From positions 1,426,001 through 1,490,000 of the forward strand of contig NC_135163.1 of NCBI RefSeq assembly GCF_050948215.1: a stretch of 64,000 nt of DNA. The letters are read 5' to 3'. The notes below the pieces were generated by a model that had not been told where the DNA came from, searched no databases, and saw only the letters and a program-made list of their open reading frames with translations. The position numbers and the translations under genes were made by a program. Shown here piece after piece: positions 10,346 through 23,291 of this stretch. Source of the stretch: Halictus rubicundus. Taxonomy: Eukaryota; Arthropoda; Insecta; Hymenoptera; Halictidae. Position 1 is the stretch's first letter. Each line of letters begins with the position of its first letter.

Positions 10346-11374
10346 TTAAAATTCATTAATATGTTTTCTCCCACAATTGTAGCAACTGGGTTCTTTGTTG
10401 CAGGTACCATGGAAATCATCATTGCATACAAAGCATCTTCTTTTCATACTTTTACACTTGTTCTGTGTGTACCCAAATCTCAAACATTTAAAGCACTGTT
10501 TGACTGACTCCACAAAAGGTACCACTTTGACCCATACGTGTCCATATCCTATTCTCTTCAGTCTTTCCATTTCGAATTGGCCTTGATTAGGGGACAATTG
10601 GTCCTTTAATTCCTCTATTGACTCTTGCCAGTCGGTAATAACACCTTTCCTATATTTAACTCTGAATGGTATTGAAGTGTACATGGTACTTTCTTCAGGG
10701 GAAACTTTCTTCAGTATTTTATTTGCATCAGTCTTATTTCTCGTTGACATTTCTGCTCTGGAGAACCCCACCATCTTAAATGATTCAGGATTTACTCCTT
10801 CGCTCGTGATAAATCTATATATTTTCATCAGGTTAAATTTTTTCGATTTAGTTACGGCGTGATTTTTCAATGCAATAGAAACTATGTAGTTTCCACTGAT
10901 CGTATCAGCTTCCTATAAGTCTAACTTGTTTTTGATATTGCTGTTGTGAGTATTACTAACTAGGTTTTTATCACTATTATTATACCTATTATTGCCTTGT
11001 GTATTGACATGGGTATTAAGGAATTCCATATTATTCTTTGGATTCTGGCTGTTTAGGGTATCGTTAGAAGAAATAGTTTCCTTTTTTTCATTTGTTTCAT
11101 CCTTTAAAGGTCTATTCCCTTCATTGTGGTTTTCGTTTATCTTTAAACCCGCTTTGAGTTTATCAATTACTCTTCCAAAACTTGAGTTATTTTGCACATC
11201 TTTCATTTTCACTATAATACATTTCTGGTTAGTTTTTTGAGTACTAGATACCTGATCTAGTTCCATTGGTTCCAATGTATTTTTGGATATTTGATTGGAT
11301 GGACCTTCCCGTGGATCCATCTTTGTTAAATCCTCTCCTCCAATCATCGACAAGGTATACTTTTGTCCCGCCAC
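10346..11374 (-). pseudogene. Retrotransposon ORF1 (Gag-like, zinc knuckles), interrupted by a TAG
   Basis: Two in-frame parts, 11374-10913 and 10912-10346, are separated by one TAG codon at 10915-10913. The N-terminal part is rich in Asn, Lys and Glu. The second part ends in a run of Cys/His clusters (CFKCLRFGYTQNKC, CFVCNDDFHGTC, CYNCGRKH), the nucleic-acid-binding knuckles of non-LTR ORF1 proteins. The first knuckle has Tyr where His is usual. The frame stops at 10346, next to the inverted insert. The same TAG is present in the left arm at 10115-10117. Confidence 0.85.
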
Positions 11375-11603
11375 GTGGCGGGACGGATTACCGACTAAAT
11401 CCGGGTCAGATATAGAGGTTATATCCTTTACTGTATTGGATTGTCTATAATTCTTGACTCTTTTAGAGAGCTTATTTATTAATTAATTACCTTGCGAGAA
11501 ATTATTCTTTTTGGGATATTGTTATTCCAGTTCTACTTACTTTTACTCTAATATCATAGTAAGAAACTCTAAGCTCAAAACTTTCGTTCTTCACTTCCAT
11601 ACC
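10697..11603 (-). repeat. Right arm of the 907-bp inverted repeat
   Basis: Native-orientation partner of 9427-10333. The spacer between the arms is 363 bp (10334-10696) and encodes the zinc-knuckle region of ORF1. The outer edge continues into AAGATGGC at 11604-11611, which the left arm lacks. Confidence 0.93.
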
Positions 11604-11838
11604 GCCATCTTTTCCTCAAGTAGTCTTGCAGATATATGAAATAAATTTGTAAAGTTGTCGGCTTGCAAGCGACAAAAGCGCAGCGTAACGCGATTATCTT
11701 GTACTATCGTGTAATGTAATACATACAGTTATTGTTGAATCAAGTATTTAACAGTTATCGACGGGGCGAGCTGGCAATTAGAACGATTGAGGACGAGCAG
11801 AATCTTTAGTATTTTGTGATTCAATAGATGGTCAGGTC

Positions 11839-14800
11839 ATGGCGTATGTTAATGTTGCTGAATGGAAAACCGATCAAGTGTGTGAATGGTTAAAAGGTGT
11901 GAAACATCGTGTTTTCTATAAAATTAATGTATCCTTTACATCTAGAACCGAGTGATTTTCGCCATTCACGTGTTATTATTAAAATTTACTTGTGAAAATA
12001 CACTTGGCATCTACGCCCGCACCTCTCTCTTCTCTCCTCTCTCCATTTGATCAGTCACTTTATTACTTGTGTAAAACAGTGTTGATTCATTTAATCATCC
12101 ATCACAAATGCTTGCTTCACAGACAATGTTTTATTGAAGAAAAAAAAAGGTTACACCAATCGTAACGATAAATTGTAAATAATACTAAAAACTACTTTTG
12201 TTCTTGAAGTTTCTAATAAAGTCTTTGTTTACATCCATTACAAAAGTATTCAAAACTGTGTGTTGTTTTACAATAAAATTAGGAAGTAATCAAACATTAT
12301 TTACAATTAGATGTTTATTTAATTCATTAACGTGACATGTTTTTATCTATGTTGACTTGTTAAAATCGCTGAAATTAGTGAGATTTTTATAGAACAAAAA
12401 TAATTTTTTTTTAGGCTTAGAGAATTCTGTGCTCCCTTATGTACACAGTTTTACAAATCATGGTGTCAGTGGACAACAATTATTAAGTCTAAGACCGGAA
12501 GATTTAGAACACCTTGGAGTGCTCAAACTTGGACACCAGGAAATTATTCTCGAAGCTGTGGAATATTTAAGAAATTTTCATTATGAGCTCGATCGTGAGA
12601 ATCTGCAGCTTTTGGCACTCCGACTATCTTGTCAAGCGCATAGTTTACAAAATGAATTGTCTCGTCAAACAGATTCTAAACCTGTTACTACACAAACATT
12701 ATCTGACGTAGCATCTGTTATAACAGCTGTAAAACCTTTAGTAAGATGGCTTGATCGTTCGCCGTTTTCTGGACAACTAGAGTATAATGACAAAAAAGTT
12801 GAATTGATGAAACTGGCTTTAGAAATGGCCACATGTGCTCAAAGAGATAGATTCGCAGAAAAGCCAATAGAAGAAATCAGAACAATTTGTGGGCAATTGG
12901 CAAAATTAGCAGATTATATAATACAAGATATTACTGATCCTATGATATTACAACCAACTAGTTTAGATTTAGCTACATTAAAAAAGAAACCGGGAGACGA
13001 TCTGGTAAGTTTTTAAGTAATTATAATTGTTTTATCCAAAAGAAAATAATGTTCTCTATGCTACTTTTTTTTCTTGAAACCAAATCTGTAATGTATATAG
13101 TGTACACACCATATTTGATATAAATTGTAGAATGCCACTCTTCATACTCGTTGTGGAAGAAATTATCTACTACATCCTTTACAGATAAACCTGTAACAAT
13201 TGATTCAACACAACTGTAACTTCCTGTTCAGATAATTGTCTGATAGTACATAATTAAACTACTACCGGAGAATATAATTTTGATAATTATTTGTTATAAA
13301 AAATTGAAATTTCTAATCATTGTTTTTTAGGGATTTTACATTTTGCCATCTTTCCATGGAGCTCATCAAATTGCAGAAATTAAATTTGGATCGGCTGCCC
13401 ATCAGTGTGGCAAAATGGAAGAAGGAGATGAAATAGTTCAAGTACTTTTTCAATCTTAATATGGTATCCATGAAGCATGAGTAATTCAATTAAATATTTA
13501 ATAATTATTTAAATAAATATTTTAGGTAAATTATCAGACTGTTGTTGGTTGGGAACGAAAGAACCTTTTAGAATTATTTCGTGAAAGTCCTGCTGAAGTA
13601 TTGCTAACTTTAAAACGTAGACCAAGGCATACGAAAGTATATGGTCAAATTTATATAAAACCATATCGACTTCCAAGCAATAAAAAAACTTCATACACAA
13701 CAAGATGGCAACATAATCTACCATCTCCGAGGCCAGAATTATTAACTATACCAGATTTTACAATGCCATTACCAAGGTATATATTTACTTTTGTGCAGCA
13801 CGTGACGAAAATGGCAGTATGATCGAATTAGAGACGAAATTCTATGGGAAAATAAGTAAAAATTGAGTATGAAATTTTCTCGTCTGAAGACTTATTTTTG
13901 AAAGTCAATTTTGTACATTTGTCAGATATGAATGAGTAGGATTTGATTATTTTTACTATTTTGTTGTGTTCCTATTGCTCTTCCTGGTTACACTGCTATT
14001 TTCGCCCAACCGTATACGTATATACATACATGTACTTTATCCTAATTGGAGAAAAAGTATTGGGTTTTCCATTTAAAAAACTGAAGGTGACTCTCAAATC
14101 TTGATAAAAATGCAAAGTAACAAAATTGTATATATTTTAATTTTAAAAAATACTTTTATATTTATATTATATTGAGTAATGTTAATTCAAAATTTGTTTA
14201 GGCACATGCCAAAGAATCCCAGTCCAGAGCCAGCAAGTATTTTAGATACAGTGAATATATTAGATACAATGATCATAGATAGTAGTGACTCTGATAGTGA
14301 GGCAGAACCGCCCCTGTCAATTCGATTATATTCAACAAAACCAAGAAATTCAGTTCAAAGACGAGCTACTATAACTGGTGCTAGTCCCACTACTAAACAC
14401 GGAATTGATATTGAACAGTTTTGGAAAGAATTGAAACAGGAACATAGTACAAGTTCTCAGTTACGAGATAAAGCAGCATCTTGTGCTCATGGCTTAGATA
14501 ATGTCCCTTCAAATTTACGGCCACAGTCGTATTTGAGCATCGAACAGAGTAAAAGAAGGAAGAGGTCTGATGTACAAATCGATGATAAAAAACTACAGTT
14601 TCAAGAGAAATCTGTAAAATCCGATGTTCCTCAGATAGATAATGCGATTAATGTTCTACACGAAGGAAAGCACGAATGTAAAAGTGTTCAAAATTGTGAG
14701 GAAACGTTAACTACTAATAATACTAATATTTCCAGCCAAACCTCTCCAAAATCTGCTAATGTTACCAATAATAATAGTTTTGGTGATACAAGTGTGCCTT

Positions 14801-17800
14801 TAGATGAGTGCAACAATTTTATTAGAGATAGACATAATAGTAATCATAAGAACGTGCTAGATAGTAAAGAGTTTAGTTCATGTACTGTTAAAGAAAGAGG
14901 GAGATTGGATAAGAGTTATAGTACACCAGCATATGATTTAATGGATACTGATAACGCTGAAGACAGAAAGCAAAAATTATTTTATACATTAGAATCATCT
15001 ATAAATAATATAAGCAATGTATCTACGAATAAGACTGATATTGAATTGAAATCTACAAGTTTAGATAATCAGCAAAAGTTAAAAGATATTTGCGATCAAC
15101 GACAAAGTTGTCATGTGATCATTGATAATAATGTTACGAGTCAAGAACAAAATACTAAGGAACAATTTGTTGAAACGTCTCAATCATCCAACTTGCCCAA
15201 AATATTTGTACATAAAGTAATTGAGGAAAGTCATGGAAACAGTATAGAAAATGACCAAAGCAATAATGAATGTATTATTTCCGATGTAAATAAATATGTC
15301 AAGAGAAATACAATGAATAATTCAAACGTTGGAATGGAGAATACGTTGCAACCATCTAACATTAAAAGCTTTCGAAGTAATTCAACTTCGAAACATGAGG
15401 ATAACGAAGATAAATTAGAATCAACAAATAATCGTGCGCAAAATAATATTGAGAACAATTCGAACTTAAGTAGTTTTGGCAGAATTCTGCAAACGTTCAA
15501 TTGTGCTCCAGTAGAACATTCAAAGTTGATAGAAAAGAAGTCTTCTAATGTATCGATAAAAGAAAAAGTACTAGTTCAAGAAAATGCGAGGACAAACTGT
15601 GATTGCAGTTTCGTCGAAGATAATATACATAATATTACTCAGAACATTCCCCACATACAAATCAGTCAAAAAATGCAGAATGATAAAAAACTTAAAGACC
15701 CAGTTAATCAAGGGAATATAGTACAACCATGCAAATATGTAGAGCAAACAAAGGTTGAATCGACTAAAAAACTAGAACCTAAATCTCATTTAATACCTCC
15801 GGATCCTCCTCCACGTAAATATTATACAAAACTAACGACTTCGCATTTTGATAATACTTCGAAGACCATTGAAGATCAAGAAAAACTTTATGCACCTCAC
15901 AGATCTAATGTTAGAAAAGAGTTGAAGAAACAGGAATATTATGCAGAAAATCATGTTAAAATCAACGTAGACCTTCAAGAAAAGCAAGATTATTTAGATG
16001 CTAATAATAGCTTTACTGAAAGATCAATTGAATATACTGATGACGTAAATAATTTAAATAATGAACGTAGATCTAGTATAAATATGGATTCTTCGTTCAT
16101 AGAATACAATGATAAACAAATAAAGGAAGACAAGTCTATCTGTGATAAGTATGAACCTTATGCCAGTTCAATGATCGAAGATCACAATGCTGAATCTTAT
16201 TCTCAAAATATGGATTTATTAGATGGTTCATGCTCTTCAAAGCAATTACAATTCTTAGAACATAAATCTAAAACTACTGAAAAAGAAAAACATTTTGAAA
16301 AAGGTGTAGTTAATAAAGCCATGATGGTAGCCAGAAGTATTGGTCTACATGGAAGTTTAAGCAAATCTTCTAGTAATAGTCCCAGAAGTAGTAGAAAACG
16401 AAGTATATTATTTGCAAGTAAGTAATTATAGAATCATTTATTAGCCCTTTGGCACTGCATTTTCCTTGTGTAAAATTTAAATAATTCGTAAGTCCCTGCA
16501 TTTACTAATATAATTATTTATATCACCTTTTTATTCAGGGAGAAGAAATATTTCCGTTAAAGATATAGGTCCAGGTGATTTGGAAGGATGGTTAACGTAC
16601 CGTACAAGAGGGGCTGGCGGTGCTTGGGCTAAAGCTTGGTTTATTTTAAAATGTTCCTCTTTATACAGGTTTGTTAAATAAACTGTAATATTTATTTATA
16701 CTCATAAAGCAAATACTGATTCAATTGGATTTATAGATTTAAAACTCAAACCAGCGTGAAAGCAGATTGTCTGATAGCTCTGACAGGATTTACCGTGTCT
16801 CGAGCACTCGAAGTGAAATCTAGAAAATATGCATTCAAAGTTTATCATACAGGAACAGTATTTTATTTCGCCGCAGACACTGAAGATTCTCTTACTCTGT
16901 GGTTGGAAGCAATCAACAAAGCAACTTTAGGTGCTGATAGTCATAGCAGAAACAGTGCGCTTTTCAGCGAAACAGACGAAAGCGATGGCGAACAAAAACC
17001 TAAAGCTAAAAACATTCAAGTACCAGAATATAAACCATGTTTGGAAAAACCGTTTGGATCATTGAAAAAAGTTGTTCGCAAGGACTCCACTGGATATAAA
17101 GATCATGAAATGAGTGGTGCTAGCTTAGACAGAAAATATTTAAAATTTCTTGGTACACGAAATCATAATGTACCTGTTCCAACAGCACAATTTAGAAGTT
17201 ATAGAAGAGTACTTCCTACATCTACTCCTAACAAGTACATCTATCGTTCATATAACAAAAATATGTAAAATACAGACTCCATATTCACGTAATTCGACTT
17301 TTCTAGGAAACCAGAGTCTATTCCAAATTCATCGGACTTACAAATGACAATTGCAGGAAGTACATTTTATGGATTATGTGCATCCCAAAGTACTACGGAT
17401 ATGTCGAGTAGTACTCAAGATATGGGTGATTATAGGCGCACAACAGACAGGTAAATACAAATACATCCATTGTATGTTTGTAAGACTAACAATTTTTCTA
17501 CTAACTTGTCACTGGTTGCCACCATGCTATTCTTTTTAATTATAGAAATCACTAAAAACGCATTCTGAATTTAAAAAAATAATTGTTACATTACATGGTC
17601 TGCAATAAAATAATAAATACAAAACGTTGATTAATTTTATTTTATATGTTACTGTTTTGTGCATGTCTCTCCTTATTATAGCATGTTCCTTCCTCTACTG
17701 TATCCTTAACTGTCTGTACATACTTCTGATAATTAATATCTTTTATTGCAAATACAAATTAAAATGACTAGTAAAATAATATCTAATGTAGGTGTGTTAC

Positions 17801-19689
17801 TAGCAGAAACAGAAGACCAGACGAGTTGCAAGGGTTTATCACATTAGAAGAATTTATGTTATCGCAACAAGATGATCGAAGACCAGTATCTAGAAATAGA
17901 TCTGTATCGCCACATATAACACCTTTAACCAGCGATCATGTTCATGTCCAACATAGAAATTTACATGACAGTGGAACAGTTACTGATCAGTCCAGGACTA
18001 TTACTGATACAGCAGTTAATAATGATGTTATACATGCTCGAAGTAAAGCAAATGGCGATGTCAATAATGCTGCAGCATATGGATATACAAGAAACATGGA
18101 TACTTTACATACAAGACAATTAAGTGGAGATTTTGAATTGGAAAGATATGAAAATAGAGGAGAATCATCGAAATATCCAATTCAGAAAAAATCAAATGAA
18201 TCCAATTACATGCACAAAAGAAATGCCATAGATGGATTAAACTCTCAACAAGCAAAAATATGTGAATCAGCTCATTTGAGAACTGTTACGAATGATTCAA
18301 AACAATCAGCTTCTTTTTATCATAGTAAATCGGATATTATTGAACCGTACGAAAGGCAAGGAAGTATAGCTTGTGAATACAGTTCTAACAACTCATGTCC
18401 ACAATCTTCAAATCATCATGAAATCTCTAGATCTTACGATTATTATTCAACAAGAAATGTTGGTAATTTCGTAGATGATATGAAGTCAGTACCAAAACGA
18501 CTTACTCGAAATGATGGTACGTTTCATATTAAAATATGAACGGTCTTGTACAATATAAATATGATAAATTTACTTTGCAGGTTGTTCTGGATCTAGCAGT
18601 GACCTTACATATCATGCTACTTATGAAACGTTAAACCGTGCAAAGAAAGAAGCAACTGTAAGTCGCAAGGGAAGTTTCAACCTGACAAGTCGTCGTGACC
18701 ATTCTTCGTCAGATAAACATTGGTTGGATTCTTTACGAAGAAACGATAAGAAGGATAATGATTCTGATAAAACGCGTTTAAAAAATGTAGCGCAGTACCA
18801 ACCACCACCTATGCCAACGTCCCCATTCGAACAAGAAGGAATGACAGCTGCGTTTGAAATGCATTTGGACAAACGAGAGCAGGTTCAAAAGCCCAGTCGC
18901 TTGAGAAATTTATTTGGTAACAAAAGTCAACAAAAACCGTGTACACTTGATCTTCCTAAAGAAACGCAAAAAACATTATTAGGTAAATGTACATTTTTGT
19001 TTTGAACCACTATGTGTCATCACAGAAACTGGAATACAAAGAATTCAAATTTTGTTAAACATATGTGATATAGAAATAACTATCACACTTCTACAGGTTC
19101 GCCAAGATTACATAGAGCATTGTTTCGAGAAAAAGGTTACAATCAATCACGATTACCCAGCCGATCAAATAGCCAAAGTCCTGGTGATAGTGGAATCAGT
19201 CAATCTGTTAGTTCTTTCAGCGGAAATAGCGCACAAACACTCAGTCAAAGTTTTACTTCTGTTAGTTCTGTTAGCGATTGGAGTCCAGACACGCCATCGC
19301 CATGTTCTCCAAACTTAACGTCAAAAGTAAGTATTTTAGTAATTTACATTTTTGTGTATATAAAGCTATTGCTTTAGTATATTTTGCACAAGAGTATATG
19401 TGTACTATAAATGTACAAAATCCACATTGTAATTATGTCGACCATTCATTTTGATGTATACATTTTTTTTCAGAATGGTACAAATTATTCTGCATGTCAG
19501 AAAGGATTCACCAGCACAAGTAGACATTCATTAAACCCACCAACATTGCCTTATATACCACCACCTACATCTCCCCCGCCTGATTATCCTGGTTTAGAGT
19601 ATCCACCAGTGTTTGAACCTGGCACTTATTCTCTTTTAGACGCTTCGTTGCTGCGTAATCGTAATAAGAGGAATCGAGACACTCATTAA
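11839..19689 (+). CDS. cnk: Connector enhancer of KSR (Cnk) scaffold protein
   Basis: Twelve exons: 11839-11896, 12415-13004, 13331-13441, 13526-13776, 14202-16417, 16539-16668, 16737-17234, 17307-17450, 17792-18516, 18581-18982, 19097-19326 and 19474-19689. They sum to 5571 nt (1856 aa), all phases matching. Domain order is SAM (1-70, WKTDQVCEWLKGL), CRIC (about 75-170), PDZ (about 212-295, GFYILPSFHGAHQIAE), a 740-residue Asn/Ser-rich linker in one exon, PH (about 1076-1180, GDLEGWLTYRTRG to LWLEAINKA), then a long low-complexity tail with PPPTSPPPDYPG. This order is unique to CNK, which scaffolds RAF and KSR in Ras-ERK signalling at the membrane. Drosophila Cnk is shorter (about 1557 aa), mainly by linker length. 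The retrotransposon ends only about 230 bp upstream of the start codon. Confidence 0.95.
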
Positions 19690-21668
19690 CCGACAGATAA
19701 GGCGTTATAATTCATTAATCTATATCATAATAGCCAAAGATAATTTTTTCTCGCTATTCATACATGATCAACCGTTTTCTTATAAGGAATTTAAGAATTT
19801 ACTAGTATTTTTCTATAAAGTATTCAAATTTAACCGTCCATTTTATAAACGCACGGATGTTATCAAAATCGTTTTGTATAAATTGGAATTGTGAACTATC
19901 CACTCAGAATGATACACAAAAACATTGTAATATATGTATATTAGCTGAGTGGACGACTGAAATCAATATCATATATCATTATCTTTGTAAGTATACTAAA
20001 TCTACCGATTGTATCTAATTTTAATGAATTCCATTTTCTTCTTATCATTATTTGTAATTATTGTTATTATAAGTGAGTAAATCTAGACATGTCAATGTAT
20101 TTTATAAAACATTTCAGAGGAATATTATGAAAACATTTATTGTGAATGAATTATGTAATCCTACATTAATGATTGAGAACGTACATTTACGTTTAGTACG
20201 TTAGAAGGCCAGTCTTATTTTATATACAGAGTTAGTAAAAAACTATAATAATGTGGGATCAGGACCTGCCAGACCAAATAACTATGGAGATTAGGAAAAG
20301 TCGGAGGCGTCTGTCGATGATGTTAGCAGCTGATCGGCTACGAATTTGGAAGTCGCGGGATTCGAACTCGAATTGTACCCGGTTCACCCTCTTTTTTCTA
20401 AAATCCTACAATAGTATATTATTCGATATAAATACTATGCAAAGTTAAAATATGTTAGGTAAAATAGAAAGCATCAACTATTTACATTATCGTGATAAAG
20501 ATCAATTTTTTACATGCACTAGTACCTTTCAGTATATGTATTATTTCTACTTCAATCCTAGAGTTGAATGGCCTTTTTATTACATATGTATATAGAACGT
20601 TTTACTAACAATTAGTTTTAAATACAGATAATGGAAGTGCTCTTAATATGTATTAATAGCATGCAAGAATAACAGGAATTGCATTTTAACAAAATATCTG
20701 TATAGTGTTACTGTACATCACAATTTTAAAAATGTTTTATTAACTGTTTTGTGTATATGGCTATTTATGTGACTGAAACAAATGAATCTTTTCTAATTAT
20801 AATTTCAAAAAAATGTTAGACAAGAAAAGTAAATGCTTCAAAACGGATTAATTCAAAACCATAATTCTTTTTTTTAATTACATGTTATAAACAATACCAC
20901 GATTTTAAGTTGAAATGTAATTAATCTGTAAGACACTTTAGATAAAATTTAAAAATACATTATCTTTCGAGTATTTGATACATTATTTTTTTATTGTTTT
21001 CAAAATTTAAACATAAATTGTTTCATCTGCATGAATAGCTCAGTATACACTAGTACATATATATATGTATTATACATATACAAGTATATGTGATGTAGTG
21101 AATTGTAAAGTGTCTACATATAAGTGTATATATATGTGTGTATATATATATATACTTTGTCAATCCATGTTTCAATTATGAGATACATGTGTTCTACTAT
21201 AATTTATGCTCAAAAATCTTTTGAAAAGTATTATAAAACTAAATGTCATTGAAATTGGTTACAATTATGTACTTTCTGCACTTTTATAATAGTTTATGAT
21301 TATTATATATTTTATAAATAAATGATAAAATTGTTTTATTATGTTTCATGAAGTCTTATTTCTATTTCATCAAATCCTCCATTACCACTCTGTAAATATA
21401 TGTTTATGCGTAGTTCTATATTTTTATATATTATATTCTGAACATTTCCTCGAAATCGGTTGGTGTAGAAAATATAACGACAGACATCGAAAGATGTAAG
21501 AATCTTTAGAATTACTACAGCTACAGGACGAAAATTCTGAAAAACTGCGATTTTCACCATCTTTAACCGTTTGTAGATCATACTGCAATCTTGATCGATT
21601 TTGACCAATTTTTCAAAATTCCTTCTTCGCGTCATGTAGAGAGGAAATTTCCTCTCTGTTTACAATCA
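19690..21668. other. Region downstream of cnk, no gene seen
   Basis: An AT-rich stretch that probably holds the cnk 3' UTR. A TA/TG microsatellite lies around 21058-21155. A short GC-richer island at 20255-20395 has only a chance-length ORF. Confidence 0.55.
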
Positions 21669-22046
21669 CAGTGATGAAATTTTGACCAGATTTTCTCGCG
21701 CATGCGCGCCCAAAACAGTAACGTATCTATATTATGAGGAAACAGTAGTGGGTCAGTGGTATTGGCGGGAAAGTCCCGGAACAATCTGTTTCGAGATGAG
21801 ACGAGTATCCTACCAGTCTTTAATAAGTTATTGTTAATATTTTATTATACAATGGCAACTAATATTGGAGAAGGAACTACAAAGAGGCGTAAAGTTCACT
21901 ATTTTCAAAATCAAATCATAACAATTTTTTAAAATTTTGCAGGGTGATTAAGGTACTCTATTTTATCCAGAATTTTCCTTTACTGATACTAAAATCGCCG
22001 CGCATGCGCGAGAAAACCTGGCCAAACTGCTAAACTCTCATCACTG
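21669..22046. mobile_element. MITE family 'CAGTG', copy 1 (378 bp)
   Basis: It starts CAGTGATGA and ends TCATCACTG, with subterminal blocks CTCGCGCATGCGCG on both sides in opposite orientation. The interior contains a 70-bp stretch (around 21851-21930) shared with the copy at 57037-57406 in inverted orientation. That stretch encodes a short basic peptide-like reading (GEGTTKRRKV). No obvious target-site duplication was found. It lies about 390 bp upstream of the RING gene. Confidence 0.75.
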
Positions 22047-22431
22047 GTGGAGAAACTATCTGAATGCGATTATGGAGAAAATGAACTAAATTTGTATCGA
22101 GAAGTGAATTAATTGAGAGAGAATATTGTGTGTGAAAATTGGTAAGTTTCCAGTTAAATCTTTTAATTATGTAATTTCTTTTTAAATATAATAATTGGGA
22201 AACGTTTAGAATTAATAACACTACTGTTAGTAAAATGTATGTACACATCATAGTTAAATAATAAAATTTAATTACTGAATATCTATACTAATACTTTTAC
22301 ATGTTTTTGTGCACAGTAAAGGTATCGAATAATAAAATAATATCAACTCAACTATAAATGAAACGTTATTTATAGTAATAGAACCTGCTAACACTCTGTA
22401 AATAAGAGGAGAACTTCGAATTTTGGTGGAA

Positions 22432-22930
22432 ATGTCACATCCCATAGATTTTATTGACCTAACAATTGATTCGCCAGCGAATAAAACATTACGATTACAA
22501 AGATTTAATTCGATACAAAAATCACGACATGAAGATAGTCCTATGTATGTAGAGTTTTAAAATTATCAAGAAATTATTCTACCAATTTTATATAAATTCA
22601 TGTAGTATTAATAAAATGTTTGTGTTTAGATATATTCCACCTGATAACTCGTACAAAAATACACAATCAACGGAAATAATAGACTTAGATAATATCAATG
22701 TGCCTGAAAATACTACAACTCATAAAAAAAGCAACAATGAAAAAAGAAAAGGTGCATTATTCTGCCCAATATGTTACGAAGAATTATCTTCTGATAGACT
22801 TCCCACGAGTACATTATGTGGACATGTATTTTGTAAAATTTGTTTAACAAAAGCTGTGCGTGGAACAAAGCAATGTCCGATGTGTAACAAACGTGTCCAT
22901 TTACGACGGTGTCTTCGTATATATTTCTAA
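22432..22930 (+). CDS. Small RING finger protein with SUMO-interacting motifs (RNF4-like)
   Basis: Two exons, 22432-22544 and 22630-22930, give 137 aa. A C3HC4 RING lies at the C-terminus: C83, C86, C101, H103, C106, C109, C120 and C123. Before it are two hydrophobic-acidic SUMO-interacting motifs, IDFIDLTID (residues 5-13) and EIIDLDNINV (53-62). This layout, N-terminal SIMs and a C-terminal RING, is that of the SUMO-targeted ubiquitin ligases (RNF4; degringolade in Drosophila), which ubiquitinate SUMO-modified nuclear proteins. The start ATG is the first in the exon and places SIM1 at the very N-terminus. Function is inferred from domain layout; orthology to RNF4 is likely but not proven. 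Confidence 0.85.
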
Positions 22931-23291
22931 TTATATTTTTACATACTTACTTGATTGGTTTCAGTTTTCTGTTAAAAGTCCATTTGATTGTCCAAATTGT
23001 TACTAAGTTAGTTTCCTACTTCGAATAAGTTCTTTAAATCAATCAGGATACTTTAATTTTAAATCTAATGAGATTAAGTAAATATTTCTTCCACACTGCT
23101 ACTATATCAATAAACAGCAGTGATCTTGACATTCTGATGCCACCTTGAAGTACCCTTCTAGAAGTTTTTAACATCAGATTCAGACAAGTGTAGCATATCG
23201 AACATGTCTAAACTTTTGTAATTTCTTATACTGTGTGTTTTAAATTATTTTAATTGTGTGTATTGTTATTAAAAGTAATTAATATTGTAAT

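Larger units (their letters stand above)
5690..11611 (-). mobile_element. Degenerate non-LTR retrotransposon with RNase H, containing an inverted copy of its own 5' end
   Basis: Read on the minus strand, the element runs from its 5' end near 11603-11611 to just past the ORF2 stop at 5698. Parts in order are the 5' UTR, ORF1 with zinc knuckles, a 907-bp inverted insert (9427-10333), the ORF1 tail, and ORF2 with an endonuclease remnant, reverse transcriptase, RNase H and a terminal Cys/His motif. That domain order fits the I/R1/Jockey superfamily; RNase H argues for an I-, LOA- or R1-like clade. It is dead by several lesions: an endonuclease deletion, an ORF2 frameshift, a stop inside ORF1 and the inverted insert. 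The 3' end is not sharply defined; no poly-A tail or clear target-site duplication was seen. Confidence 0.88.

Noticed and set aside
20251..20448. Possible gene or tRNA-like sequence (GATTCGAACTC near 20358)
   Set aside because: The B-box-like word is not accompanied by an A-box or a cloverleaf; the 65-codon frame has no motif.
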